From assembly GCF_003054555.1 (NCBI RefSeq), contig NZ_CP026304.1, positions 6,572,001 to 6,636,000 of the forward strand: DNA of 64,000 nt. The letters run 5' to 3'. Below, piece by piece: positions 1-8,714 of the stretch; within the stretch, counting starts at the first letter, position 1; each line of letters opens with the position of its first letter. The translations under genes and the position numbers were made by a program. This DNA is from Streptomyces lunaelactis (GTDB lineage Bacteria > Actinomycetota > Actinomycetes > Streptomycetales > Streptomycetaceae). The notes under the pieces were generated by a model. The model was not told the DNA's origin, did no database searches, and saw only the letters and a program-made list of their open reading frames with translations.

Positions 1-630
1 CCCGTTCTCGATCACATATCCCCGATGTGCGATCTTCAGCGCAGCCGTTGCGTTCTGTTCGACGAGGAGCACCGCTGTGCCGCCGAGGTTGATGTCCCTG
101 ATCACCTGCATCACCGCGGCGACCATGAGCGGGGCCAGGCCCATCGACGGTTCGTCCAGCATCAGCAGGCCGGGGCGGGCGACGAGGGCCCGGCCGATGG
201 CGAGCATCTGCTGCTCCCCACCGGACAGCGTCCCGCCGTGCTGGAACCGCCGTTCGGCCAGCCGGGGCAGCAACTCGTAGACCTCCTCCACCCGTTGGGC
301 GAGTTCGGCGCCGTCGCGCACCAGATAGCCGCCGAGCAGCAGGTTCTCATGCACTGTCAGCGTACTGAAGATCCGCCGCCCCTCGGGGACGTGCACCACC
401 CCTCGCGCGACGATCTTCGGCGGAGCGGTCCTCGTGATGTCTTCACCCGCGTGCACGATCCGGCCTGCGGCGGGTCGGACCAGCCCGGACACCGCCGACA
501 GCGTGGTGGTCTTGCCGGCGCCGTTGTTGCCGAGAAGGGCGACCGTCTCCCCTTCGGCGACGGTGAGGTCGAGCCCCCGCAGCGCCTGCACTCCTCCGTA
601 ACGGACGTCGAGGCCGTGGATCTCAAGCAT
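1..630 (-). CDS. livF: LivF-type ABC transporter ATPase (3' end beyond window)
   Basis: Second ATP-binding subunit of a branched-chain/HAAT-family amino-acid importer, working at the inner face of the membrane. The visible 210 codons begin MLEIHGLDVRYGG and contain Walker A GNNGAGKTT (about residues 35-43), the ABC signature LSGGEQQ and Walker B LLMLDEPSMG. The reading frame is open to base 1, so the C-terminus (normally about 235 residues in total) lies outside the window. The ATG at 630 overlaps the end of livG by 8 bases, so the two are translationally coupled. It is last of the visible livKHMGF genes. Substrate cannot be read from the ATPase; context suggests proline, hydroxyproline or small peptide-derived amino acids. 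Confidence 0.93.
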   Translation of the reverse strand, partial: MLEIHGLDVRYGGVQALRGLDLTVAEGETVALLGNNGAGKTTTLSAVSGLVRPAAGRIVHAGEDITRTAPPKIVARGVVHVPEGRRIFSTLTVHENLLLGGYLVRDGAELAQRVEEVYELLPRLAERRFQHGGTLSGGEQQMLAIGRALVARPGLLMLDEPSMGLAPLMVAAVMQVIRDINLGGTAVLLVEQNATAALKIAHRGYVIENG

Positions 631-1441
631 GGTGTGCCCCCTCCTCTTCGAATCCGGCGCGAGCGGCATGGACCTCGTCATCGTCGGCCGCTTGGCCGAG
701 ATAGGCCTCGATGACGGCCGGGGCCTGCCGTACCTCCTCCGGAGGACCGTCGGCGATCTCCTTTCCGAAGTTCAGAACGACCACCCGCTCGGACACCTCC
801 ATGACCAGTCCCATGTCGTGCTCGATGAGCGCGATCGCCATGCCCAGTTCCCGGATCCGGCGGATGAGGGTGAGCAACTCGGCCTTCTCGCCGTGGTTGA
901 GCCCGGCGGCCGGCTCGTCGAGCAGTAGCAGCTTCGGTCGTCTGGCCAGGGCGCGGGCGATCTCCACCCGGCGCTGCTCGCCGTACGGGAGGTGACGCAC
1001 AAGACCGGCCCGGTCGCCGCGGAGCCCGACGAAGTCCAGCCATGTGTGGGCCTCGTCGGTGCTCTCGCGCTCGCTGCGCCGGTAACGGGGGGTGTGCAGC
1101 ACCGCGTCGAAGGCGCTCTGCCTCAGCCACAGATGGGTGCCCGCCCGTACGTTGTCCAGAACCGACAGCTCGCCGAACAGCCGCAGGTTCTGGAAGGTGC
1201 GGGCGAGGCCGCGGGCGGCGACCGCCGACGGGCGCAGGCCCGTCACGTACTCCCCGGCCAGCCGGACGGCGCCCCCGGTCGGCTGGTAGAACCCGCTGAC
1301 ACAGTTGAACGCTGAGGTCTTACCCGCGCCGTTGGGGCCGATGATCGAGACGATCTCGCCCTCATCGACCGAGAAAGTGAGGCCGTCGACGGCGCGGACT
1401 CCGCCGAAAGCCAGCCGCAGATCCGTTACCTCGAGAATCAC
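623..1441 (-). CDS. livG: LivG-type ABC transporter ATPase
   Basis: First ATP-binding subunit of the HAAT amino-acid importer, 272 residues, the usual LivG size. Walker A is GPNGAGKTS, the signature is the LivG-like variant LPYGEQRRVEIARAL, and Walker B is LLLLDEPAAGLN. The GTG start at 1441 was chosen because it forms a GTGA overlap with the livM stop and gives the canonical N-terminus VILEVTDLRLAFGGVRAV. The open frame extends upstream into livM but that part has no ABC similarity. The protein should pair with LivF on the cytoplasmic side. Confidence 0.94.
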   Translation of the reverse strand: MILEVTDLRLAFGGVRAVDGLTFSVDEGEIVSIIGPNGAGKTSAFNCVSGFYQPTGGAVRLAGEYVTGLRPSAVAARGLARTFQNLRLFGELSVLDNVRAGTHLWLRQSAFDAVLHTPRYRRSERESTDEAHTWLDFVGLRGDRAGLVRHLPYGEQRRVEIARALARRPKLLLLDEPAAGLNHGEKAELLTLIRRIRELGMAIALIEHDMGLVMEVSERVVVLNFGKEIADGPPEEVRQAPAVIEAYLGQAADDDEVHAARAGFEEEGAHHA

Positions 1442-2475
1442 TCTTCCTCCTTCGCCGGCGCGCCGGGTGCGCCGGGCGTGCTCCGCGCCGCCGTGTAGCC
1501 GGGCTCGCGCGAACGGTGCGGCCAAAGGCCCTGCGGGCGCAGCAGCATCACGACGATGAGCAGCACGCCGAACACGAAGTAGCGGTAGTCGGCCAGGCCC
1601 CGCAGCAGTTCGGGCAGCAGACTGATGACCACGGCGCCGACCACGACGCCGGGGGTGGAGCCCATACCGCCGAGCACGACCGCCATCAGGACGAGGGCGG
1701 ACTGCAGGAAGGTGAAGCTGGCCGGGGAGATCGCCGAGAGCTGGCCGGCGAACAGCACGCCCGCGAGTCCGCCCCAGACGGCACCCGCGACATAGGCCGC
1801 CAACTTGACCCGGTAGGTATGGATTCCGCTGGCCTCGGCAGCGTCCTCGTCCTCCCTGACGAATCGCCAGGCGCGGCCGATACGGGAGCGGCCGAGCCGC
1901 GCGGCGAAAAGCACCGCGACCGAGACGATCAGTACGGCGGTGTAGTAGAAGACGACCGGGTCGGAGAGCGTGTCACCGAACAGCCCGGGGATGCCGTAGA
2001 TCCCTGAGGGACCACCGGTCATATCCAGGTTGCTCGCGACGATCCGGATGATCTCCCCGAAGCCGAGCGTCACGATGGCCAGATAGTCGCTGCGCAGCCG
2101 CAGCGTGGGACCTCCGATCACCACTCCGGCCACCACGGTCACCACGATGACGACGGGTACGGTGGCCAGGAGCGGGACCTTCAGCTCCGTCGCGAGTACC
2201 CCGCCGGTGTATGCGCCGACCGCGAGGAAGGCGGCGAAGCCGAGGTCGAGCAGACCGCAGTAGCCGACGACGATGTTCAGACCGACGGCGAGCATCACGA
2301 AGATGACCGCGCTGGTCATCACGTTCATCGCGTACGGAGTGGCGATGACGAACGGGGCGAGCAGGGCGGTCATCAGCCCGGCCCAGCCCAGCCTTCGGCT
2401 TTCCATCAGCCGCGTGACGATCGAGGGACCGCGACCTCTGACGGGCTTCACCGGTGGGTTCTGAACGGCGGTCAT
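1438..2475 (-). CDS. livM: LivM-type ABC transporter permease
   Basis: Membrane permease of the HAAT importer, 345 residues, rich in hydrophobic helices (for example GLMTALLAPFVIATPYAM and VGLNIVVGYCGLLDLGFAAF, the family N-terminal signature). The ATG at 2475 overlaps the livH stop as ATGA; the longer open frame upstream is not similar to LivM. The C-terminus carries a short polar tail ending EEE. It should form a heterodimer with LivH. Confidence 0.93.
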   Translation of the reverse strand: MTAVQNPPVKPVRGRGPSIVTRLMESRRLGWAGLMTALLAPFVIATPYAMNVMTSAVIFVMLAVGLNIVVGYCGLLDLGFAAFLAVGAYTGGVLATELKVPLLATVPVVIVVTVVAGVVIGGPTLRLRSDYLAIVTLGFGEIIRIVASNLDMTGGPSGIYGIPGLFGDTLSDPVVFYYTAVLIVSVAVLFAARLGRSRIGRAWRFVREDEDAAEASGIHTYRVKLAAYVAGAVWGGLAGVLFAGQLSAISPASFTFLQSALVLMAVVLGGMGSTPGVVVGAVVISLLPELLRGLADYRYFVFGVLLIVVMLLRPQGLWPHRSREPGYTAARSTPGAPGAPAKEEE

Positions 2476-3368
2476 CACACTCGCTCCGTCACACGCTCGC
2501 CGAGCAGGCCGGTCGGCCGCACGGTCAGGAAGAGGATGAGGAAGCCGAAGGCGAACACATCGCGCCACTGGCCTCCGAGCCAGTCGGTGCCGAAGGACTC
2601 CAGCAGCCCCAGGACCAGGCCGCCCAGCATGGTGCCCTTCATATTGCCGATGCCGCCGATGACGGCCGCGGTGAAGGCCTTGAGCCCGATGATGAAGCCC
2701 ATCAGGAAGTCGATCTTTCCGTAGTACGCGCCGGACATGACTCCGGCGGCGCCGGCCAGGGCCGAACCGATGAAGAAGGTGCGGGAGATGACCGCGTCGA
2801 CGTTGACGCCCATCAGCAGGCAGGCTTTCGGGTCGAGCGCGATGGCGCGCATCGCCCGGCCCTGGCGGCTGCGCGTGACCAGGGCGTTCAGCGCCACCAT
2901 CAGCCCGGCGGCGATCACCATGAGTACGAGCTGCTGAACGGTGATCTTGGCACCGAGCACCTCCACGGCGGTGCCGTCGAGACGTACCGGATAGACCCTC
3001 GGGTTGGGGCCCGCGACGATGCGGACGCCGTACTCCAGCGCGAACGACGCGCCCACCGCGGTGATGAGCAGCGAGAGGCGCGGCGCCCCCCGCAGCGGCC
3101 GGTAGGCCACCCGCTCCAGCGCGACGCCGCCCAGGCCGGTCGCCAGCATCGTCATTACGAGCACAACGAAGAGCGAGAGCAGCGAAGTTGAGGGGACGAA
3201 GCCGCCCAGCGCGCCGAGCATCGCGAACCCGGAGAACGCTCCGAGCATATAGAGGTCACCATGGGCGAAGTTGAGCAGCTTGATGATCCCGTAGACCATG
3301 CTGTAGCCCAGGGCGACCAGGGCGTAGAACGAGCCGACGAACAGCCCGTTCCAGATGAGCTGTGCCAT
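2475..3368 (-). CDS. livH: LivH-type ABC transporter permease
   Basis: Second membrane permease of the HAAT importer, 297 residues, typical length. The N-terminus NGLFVGSFYALVALGYSMVY and the following NFAHGDLYMLGAF are hallmark LivH sequence; GGIGNMKGTMLGGLVLG near the C-terminus is the loop that contacts the ATPase. It starts 15 bases after the livK stop and overlaps livM by four bases, so all five genes look like one transcription unit. Confidence 0.94.
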   Translation of the reverse strand: MAQLIWNGLFVGSFYALVALGYSMVYGIIKLLNFAHGDLYMLGAFSGFAMLGALGGFVPSTSLLSLFVVLVMTMLATGLGGVALERVAYRPLRGAPRLSLLITAVGASFALEYGVRIVAGPNPRVYPVRLDGTAVEVLGAKITVQQLVLMVIAAGLMVALNALVTRSRQGRAMRAIALDPKACLLMGVNVDAVISRTFFIGSALAGAAGVMSGAYYGKIDFLMGFIIGLKAFTAAVIGGIGNMKGTMLGGLVLGLLESFGTDWLGGQWRDVFAFGFLILFLTVRPTGLLGERVTERV

Positions 3369-3383
3369 GCGAACCCCTCCGGG

Positions 3384-4583
3384 CTACTTGAGGGAATCCC
3401 GCAGGACGAATTGCCCGTCCTCGACGCCGAGAATCACGAAGCCACCGTTGCTCAGCGTGTGGTCGGCGGTGAACTTCAGGGGACCGGAAAAAGTCTTGAA
3501 GCCGTCCATCGCCTCGAGCGACGCGGTGACCTTGTCGCCGTCGGTACTGCCGGCCTTCGTGATGGCCTCGGCGGCGACCCGGACGGCGTCGTAGGACTGG
3601 GTGGAGTACGGGCCGGGTTCGGCACCGAACTCCCCCCTGTAGGAAGCGATCCAGCTCCCGGCGCCCGGAGTGGTCTGGGGGGTCTGGGTCATGGTCGCGA
3701 GGACGCCCTCGCCGTGTTCGGCGCCCGCGATCTTGACGAGCTTCGGGTCGACCGATCCGTCGCCGACGAGGAACTTGCCCTTGTACCCGGCCTGGCGGAA
3801 CTGCCGGATCAGCAGACCGCCCTCCTGGTAGTAGCCGGTCCAGTAGATGTAGTCGGGGGACGACTTCAGCACGCTGGTGACATTGGGGCTGTAGTCGCTC
3901 TCACCCGGGTTGACCGCTTCCTCGACGGCCTTGGCCGGAGCGCCCGTGGTGCCCAGCTTGGCCCAGGTGAGGTCCGCGATGTCCTTGGAGTAGCTGGTGT
4001 TGTCGTTCATGACGGCGACCTTCTTGGCCCCGTCCTTGCTCAGCCAGGCGACCGCGGCGGCAGCCTGCTGACTGCCCGTGCCGTTGATGAGGAAGACATG
4101 CTTGAGGTGCTGGCTGACGAGCTGGTTGGAGTTGGCCGCCGGAATGACCATGGGGATCTTCCGCTTGTCGAAGATCGGCAGCGTGGGCAGGGTGGCGCCC
4201 GAACAGTAGCCGCCGACCGAGACGGCCGCGTGCGCCGCGACCAGTTTGTTGGCCGCCGCGACCGCGGTCTTCGGGTCGCAGGCGTCGTCCTCCACCTGCA
4301 GCCGCAGCTTCCGGCCGAGGATGCCGCCCTTGGCGTTGATCTCGTCGACCGCGAGCTGCGCACCGTTCTTCATGTACGGACCGGTGTCCGCACTGCTGCC
4401 GGACATCGGGATGGCCATGCCGAGCACGATGGGGCCCTTGTCGTCCCCTTCGGCGCTGCCGCCGACCAGTCCGTTGCAGCCCGTGGTGGACAGTGCGGCC
4501 ACCGCAAGGAGCGAGGTCAGCGCCACGACTCGGGACGTGGTGCGGGCGGTTGCGGGCAGAGCGGGGATGGCGGGTCTCTTCAC
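3384..4583 (-). CDS. livK: LivK-type amino-acid-binding lipoprotein
   Basis: Extracytoplasmic substrate-binding protein of the importer, 399 residues, type I periplasmic-binding fold (Peripla_BP_6). The N-terminus is Arg-rich, followed by a hydrophobic stretch and the lipobox STTGC, so it should be lipid-anchored. The mature region begins GPIVLGMAIPMSGSSADTGP and continues with the typical NAKGGILGRKLRLQVEDD. The GTG at 4583 is chosen because AAAGGAG lies about nine bases upstream and it yields a clean signal peptide; an in-frame ATG at 4724 would add a non-signal-like extension. A palindromic operator and a candidate promoter lie 147-183 bases upstream. Ligand unknown; regulon context favours Pro/Hyp or collagen-derived amino acids. 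Confidence 0.92.
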   Translation of the reverse strand: MKRPAIPALPATARTTSRVVALTSLLAVAALSTTGCNGLVGGSAEGDDKGPIVLGMAIPMSGSSADTGPYMKNGAQLAVDEINAKGGILGRKLRLQVEDDACDPKTAVAAANKLVAAHAAVSVGGYCSGATLPTLPIFDKRKIPMVIPAANSNQLVSQHLKHVFLINGTGSQQAAAAVAWLSKDGAKKVAVMNDNTSYSKDIADLTWAKLGTTGAPAKAVEEAVNPGESDYSPNVTSVLKSSPDYIYWTGYYQEGGLLIRQFRQAGYKGKFLVGDGSVDPKLVKIAGAEHGEGVLATMTQTPQTTPGAGSWIASYRGEFGAEPGPYSTQSYDAVRVAAEAITKAGSTDGDKVTASLEAMDGFKTFSGPLKFTADHTLSNGGFVILGVEDGQFVLRDSLK

Positions 4584-4729
4584 GGGGGCACGCTCCTTTG
4601 CGAGGTAATGCGGACGTCGGGTGTGAGGACCTGGGGGGATCGCTGAGCGGGCGACACGGTGAGTGGCAGCCGGCTCAGAACGCGGCTCTTGTCTCTGCAG
4701 GGCCATAAGCCGCGCCGACACCATGTGGC

Positions 4730-4745
4730 ATGTGACATTTCACAT
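4730..4745. promoter_or_regulatory. Palindromic operator, livK copy
   Basis: ATGTGACATTTCACAT: perfect 6-base arms with a 4-base spacer. On the minus strand a promoter-like TTGACC (4761-4766), an 18-base gap and TGAAAT (4737-4742) place the -10 element inside the palindrome, as expected for repression. The same 16-mer occurs at 8641-8656 and the first 15 bases occur at 17750-17764. The 4-base spacer separates it from CRP sites (TGTGA-N6-TCACA). The likely binder is the GntR/FCD regulator encoded at 28554; that link is inference. Confidence 0.8.
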
Positions 4746-4795
4746 CGCACTGGAGTGGTCGGTCAATGGCTGGAACCCGACCGTTATCCCGACCG

Positions 4796-5266
4796 TTATC
4801 CCGGCCGGTCTCTCGCAAGCCTCTGCCGGGCCTTGGCGTCATCGGCGGCGCATGCCGATGATGGCGCCATCAAACCGGGCGGCTCCGGTCCGCAGCGCCT
4901 CGGGACGTGAAGGGGCGGGAGTTCCAGCACCATGCAGCCGAAGCCGGTGATCCGTCTGACGCTTGCGGAGGCCTCGAGATCGTGCACGGAGAAGACGAAC
5001 GGCCCGGGTATCAGCAGCACGTCGTAGATGCCGCAAGCCACCACGTCCATAAGCCTTTCCAGGCCCGGCAGCGGCCCTCGGGAGCGCAAGCCGTTGTCCA
5101 GGTAGATCGAGGGCTCAGGCAGTCCGAGTTCTCCGGCATACCTGCGAAGTGCGACCCGATGCGGCTCCATTGCCCAGGTATCGAAGGGAAAGCACCGAAG
5201 GTAGCCTGCGATCCTGACTGTGCCCCGCTCGGTAATGTCGAGGTCCACGAACTCCTCCTCCGCCAT
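4796..5266 (-). CDS. Resolvase-like domain protein lacking the catalytic serine
   Basis: A 156-residue protein starting at ATG 5266 with GGAG about six bases upstream. Residues about 16-110 follow the layout of a serine-recombinase N-terminal domain: a first strand RIAGYLR, then a helix with ALRRYAGELGLPEPSIYLDN, then a GPLPGLERLMDVVACGIYDVLLI block and a final strand RRITGFGCMVLEL. In active enzymes Y-x-R-x-S carries the nucleophile; here the sequence is GYLRCFPFD, so the serine is absent. There is no C-terminal DNA-binding or zinc-ribbon domain. It probably does not recombine DNA; role unknown. It is flanked by spacers of more than 200 bases on both sides and seems to be monocistronic. Confidence 0.7.
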   Translation of the reverse strand: MAEEEFVDLDITERGTVRIAGYLRCFPFDTWAMEPHRVALRRYAGELGLPEPSIYLDNGLRSRGPLPGLERLMDVVACGIYDVLLIPGPFVFSVHDLEASASVRRITGFGCMVLELPPLHVPRRCGPEPPGLMAPSSACAADDAKARQRLARDRPG

Positions 5267-5530
5267 CAGATTCTCCGGCCATAAGGGGATTTCACCTGAT
5301 GTATGCGGCCGGTGATTCCAGGAGACGGAGAGAAGGCGGCCAAGTCCATCGCCGGACGAACACAGTCCGGTCACCGATGGCGGCCCGTACCGGGGATCCC
5401 TGGGTAGGGGGTACCGCCCGTGGAATGGAACGCTACGTAGTACAGAGCCCACGTGTGCCTACTGGGCCGGCCGCAGCGGCCGAAGCCGGGGTAGGGGCCG
5501 GGTGGCACACGCATGAGGTACCGCGGCGAC

Positions 5531-8425
5531 TTATGGGTTGTTGGTGGTCAGGGCGTCGCGGACGGCTTGGCGACTGGTGACGCCGAGTTTCTTGAGGACG
5601 CTGGCCACGTGGTGTTCTGCGGTGCGGGGGGAGAGGAAGAGGGCATGGGCGATGTCGCGGTTGGTGGCGCCGGTGGCGAGAAGGCCCGCGACTTCCTGCT
5701 CGCGGGGGGAGAGCTGCCCGCCGTAGCCGCGGCGTCCGACCGAGGGGCGAGCTTCGCCGAGGTCTCGCAGAGTGCGCCGGCAGCGGGCGGCGTCGAAGGT
5801 GGCCCCCAGGCGCCTGTAGGTCTCGTCGATCTCTGTCAGGTCCTGCGCGGCACGGTGAGGCGTGGTGGGGATCAGGGTGCGGGCGGCGTGTTCGGCGGCC
5901 TGGGCTGCGGGGTAGGGGCGGCCGATGCCCTGGAAGGTGGCGCGAGCACGGTCGAAGTGATCGCGAGCCCGGGCCGGGTCGTCGTCGCGCAGAAGCAGTC
6001 CGAGGCAGAGGTGAAGGTGGGCGATGGCGGCAGGCGCGTCATGGCCTTCGGTTGCGCGCTCGAACTCCCTGGTCAGCTCCGTGGCCGACTCGGGCCGCCC
6101 GGTGGCCAGGGCGGCCTCAACGGCGACCGGAACCACGGCTGAGGATCTGAGCCAGGGCCCGTTGTTTCGCAGGCTGTCCGTTGCCGGGGCGCTGATCGCC
6201 CACGCTGCCTCGGGCTCACCCTGGGCAAGCCTGACCCGGCCGATACCGGCGGCCGCATCAGCGCTCCAGACCGCGTAGTCACCCGCGTCTCTCGCGGTGG
6301 TGTACCTCTTCAGGGCCTGGCTCCACTGTCCGCGCGCCTCGGCGAGCGCCCCCAGAACCAGCGATCCCTCGATCTCCAGCATCTGGATGTCCTGGATCTG
6401 ATCGAACAAGGACGCGTAGGCGGCCTCCAGGTCGCCCCAGGCGCCCTCGTACCAGGCGAGTTCCTGGCGCAGAACGCGGCAGATGGCGTCAAGATGCGGG
6501 GCACCGGTGCGGTGGGCGAGTTCCTGGCTCTGTTCGAGCAGGGCGCCGACCCGATCGTCGTGGCCGAGATCCAGCGCGGCGTCGGCCGCGTTGTACAGCG
6601 CCCTGGCGGTCTGCCTCAGAACGGCCAGGTCTCTGCCTTCCCGGGGCAGGCGGTCGACCAGCTCCCACACCTCCGGATGTCCGATCTGGGTCAGCACCGC
6701 GATCTTGTCGGCGTGCACCGTGGCCCGCGCCGCCTCATCGGGGCTGGCCTGCACCGTGCGCTCAGCGCGCTCGATCCAGGCCAGCGCTTCCGCGGCGGGC
6801 TGCCCTCTGAACGTCGCGAACAGGGCTATATGACTCATGGCGTGCGCCGCTGTCTCGGGCCGCTGCTCGCCGAGTTCCTCGATGGCGTTTTCGAGTTCCC
6901 GAATGCCTGCCGGATCGCCGGCCTGACTGGTGAGGATGAGGCCGAGTCCGACGCGGATCTCACCGCGGGTGGCGGTGGGCAGTTGAGGGTCGGCCAGGAT
7001 TCGTTGCAGGACCGCCACCGATGCCGTGTACTCGACGCTGTACGTGGCGGTGCGGCTCAGGGCCAGGGCTACGCGGGTACGCACGTCCTCATCCAGCCCG
7101 GGTTCGGCGAGGATGGCGTGCAGAAGAGCGGCGGCGGTGCCCTGGTCACCCAGCCCGAGCGCCTGAGCGGCGGCCGCCTCGGCCTGTGTGAGCCAGCCCT
7201 CCTGGTCGCCCAGGGCACGGAAGTGATGGGCGATCTGCACCAGCGGGGGACTGTCCACTGTGCGCAGGGCCGCGATCGCCTGCTCATGCAGGCGGCGACG
7301 CCGCGGACCCGGGATGGTCTGGTAGGCGGCCTGCTGGGCGAGAGCGTGGCGGAACCCGTACTGCATCGGCTGACTCTCGCGCAGCACCGCGGCGCCCAGC
7401 ACCTCCATCAAGGCCTCCATGCCCTGTTCGGGGTCGAGACCGGCGACCTGAGTCAGCACGGGTTCGGCGGTGGGCACCGCCAGCACCGCGGCGGCCTCCA
7501 CCACTGCTACGGCCGGCGCCGCCAGGCCTCGCACCCGTGTGGTGACCGCCTCCCGCAGTCCTCGAGGCACCACCGCCTGGTCGAGCCTGGTCACCGGATC
7601 GACCACCTCCACGCTCAGGTAGCCCCGATGTCCCTGTTCACTCAAGGTGATCAGGTCCTCCTCGACCACCAAGGGCAAGCCCGCACTGCGCTCGAACAGG
7701 ATGCGGCCCAGTGCGTGAGTGGCGCGCGGGCCCATGGCGGCAGCGGTCAAGGCATGGATGTCGGACTCGGTCAGCGGTGCCAGGTGGATCTCCGCGCCGC
7801 TGGTGCCCGGCGGGCGGCGATAGGCCGCGCCCAGGACAGGTGCGCGCGGCGGCAGCTCCTCCTGCCGGTAGGTGAGCACCAGGCCCAGGTGCGGTGGCAG
7901 GTCGCGGGCCAGGAGAAGGAGCAGCTCGCGGGTGGCTTCGTCCACCCAGTGCAGATCCTCGATGACCAGGATCGCAGTGCCGCAGGCCTCCAGGACCGCG
8001 CGCACCGCCCGTACCAGCTGGTAGCGCTCAGCCCCGGTCTCCTGCACGTCGGCAGGGGCGGGAGGCAAATGGTCGGTCAGTTCCGGCAGCAGCGGCGACA
8101 GCACGCCGGCCAGCGGGGACATCTCGGGGGCCGACGGCAGGTAGGGGCCGGCCTGGCGAAGAGCGTCGATGACCGGCCCATAGGGAAAAGGTTCGCGCAG
8201 CGGGTGGCAGGACCCGTACAGGACCCGCCCGCCCTGGCCGACCAAGTCGACGGTCACCTCGCTGACCAGGCGGGACTTGCCGACCCCAGCCTCTCCCTCG
8301 ATCAGTACCACTGCGGGTGGATGCTGCAGAGCGCCCCGCAGCAGACCGGACTCCCGTCGACGGCCCACAAAGGCGAAACCCCCGCCGCCCGCGGCGCGGG
8401 GGCTGGGATCGAGACCCATCATCAT
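5531..8425 (-). CDS. LAL-type LuxR-family ATPase regulator
   Basis: Large transcription activator of 964 residues. Residues about 18-300 form an AAA/STAND ATPase module with Walker A GEAGVGKS (44-51) and a Walker B-like AILVIEDLHWVDE. The middle is an alpha-helical, probably TPR-like, region. Residues about 903-958 are a LuxR/GerE helix-turn-helix (SPREQEVAGLLATGATNRDI ... LSPRTAEHHVASVLKKLGV). Three consecutive ATG codons (8417-8425) leave the exact start open by one or two codons; no strong ribosome site is visible. It is divergent from the LysR gene, and the palindrome at 8639-8658 lies between them, so its expression may belong to the collagen/Hyp regulon. Target and inducer unknown. Confidence 0.9.
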   Translation of the reverse strand: MMMGLDPSPRAAGGGGFAFVGRRRESGLLRGALQHPPAVVLIEGEAGVGKSRLVSEVTVDLVGQGGRVLYGSCHPLREPFPYGPVIDALRQAGPYLPSAPEMSPLAGVLSPLLPELTDHLPPAPADVQETGAERYQLVRAVRAVLEACGTAILVIEDLHWVDEATRELLLLLARDLPPHLGLVLTYRQEELPPRAPVLGAAYRRPPGTSGAEIHLAPLTESDIHALTAAAMGPRATHALGRILFERSAGLPLVVEEDLITLSEQGHRGYLSVEVVDPVTRLDQAVVPRGLREAVTTRVRGLAAPAVAVVEAAAVLAVPTAEPVLTQVAGLDPEQGMEALMEVLGAAVLRESQPMQYGFRHALAQQAAYQTIPGPRRRRLHEQAIAALRTVDSPPLVQIAHHFRALGDQEGWLTQAEAAAAQALGLGDQGTAAALLHAILAEPGLDEDVRTRVALALSRTATYSVEYTASVAVLQRILADPQLPTATRGEIRVGLGLILTSQAGDPAGIRELENAIEELGEQRPETAAHAMSHIALFATFRGQPAAEALAWIERAERTVQASPDEAARATVHADKIAVLTQIGHPEVWELVDRLPREGRDLAVLRQTARALYNAADAALDLGHDDRVGALLEQSQELAHRTGAPHLDAICRVLRQELAWYEGAWGDLEAAYASLFDQIQDIQMLEIEGSLVLGALAEARGQWSQALKRYTTARDAGDYAVWSADAAAGIGRVRLAQGEPEAAWAISAPATDSLRNNGPWLRSSAVVPVAVEAALATGRPESATELTREFERATEGHDAPAAIAHLHLCLGLLLRDDDPARARDHFDRARATFQGIGRPYPAAQAAEHAARTLIPTTPHRAAQDLTEIDETYRRLGATFDAARCRRTLRDLGEARPSVGRRGYGGQLSPREQEVAGLLATGATNRDIAHALFLSPRTAEHHVASVLKKLGVTSRQAVRDALTTNNP

Positions 8426-8638
8426 GACGCACCCAGCCGTTCACCACGGCCACGGGCCGGGCGGCTGCCCGTTACATCCCGCATCTTCCCGCAACCTCGT
8501 AGACACCACGCTAATCCAGCTCCCGAGAAGCGCGAAAGGGACGACCGTCAGATGATCGCGGCCTCGTTGATCAAGAAGACTCTCGCTTTCGGCCCGGGCG
8601 CAGTGTCCTCGCGCTTGCCTCGGGCGTCTGCATGAATC

Positions 8639-8658
8639 GCATGTGACATTTCACATGC
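8639..8658. promoter_or_regulatory. Palindromic operator between LAL and LysR genes
   Basis: GCATGTGACATTTCACATGC, the most perfect copy: eight-base arms and the CATT spacer. It lies 57 bases before the LysR start and about 215 bases before the LAL start, so it could control either gene. The central 16 bases are identical to the copy at 4730-4745. Confidence 0.8.
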
Positions 8659-8714
8659 TACTAACGGTGTCCCTCCCCTGTTCGGGAGCCCCTGCCGTCC
8701 TTAACATCCGCGCC

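Noticed and set aside
3261..4646. 461-codon plus-strand open frame
   Set aside because: Antisense to livK; no recognisable motif or ribosome site.
4730..4745. CRP/GlxR binding site
   Set aside because: CRP sites are TGTGA-N6-TCACA; all good copies here have a 4-base spacer, which fits a GntR-type operator better.
4796..5266. Active serine recombinase of a mobile element
   Set aside because: Catalytic serine and DNA-binding domain are absent; no att-like repeats or other mobility genes nearby.
6494..8635. 713-codon open frame on the plus strand
   Set aside because: Lies antisense to the LAL regulator, with Arg/Gly/Gln-rich composition and no domain; high-GC shadow frame.
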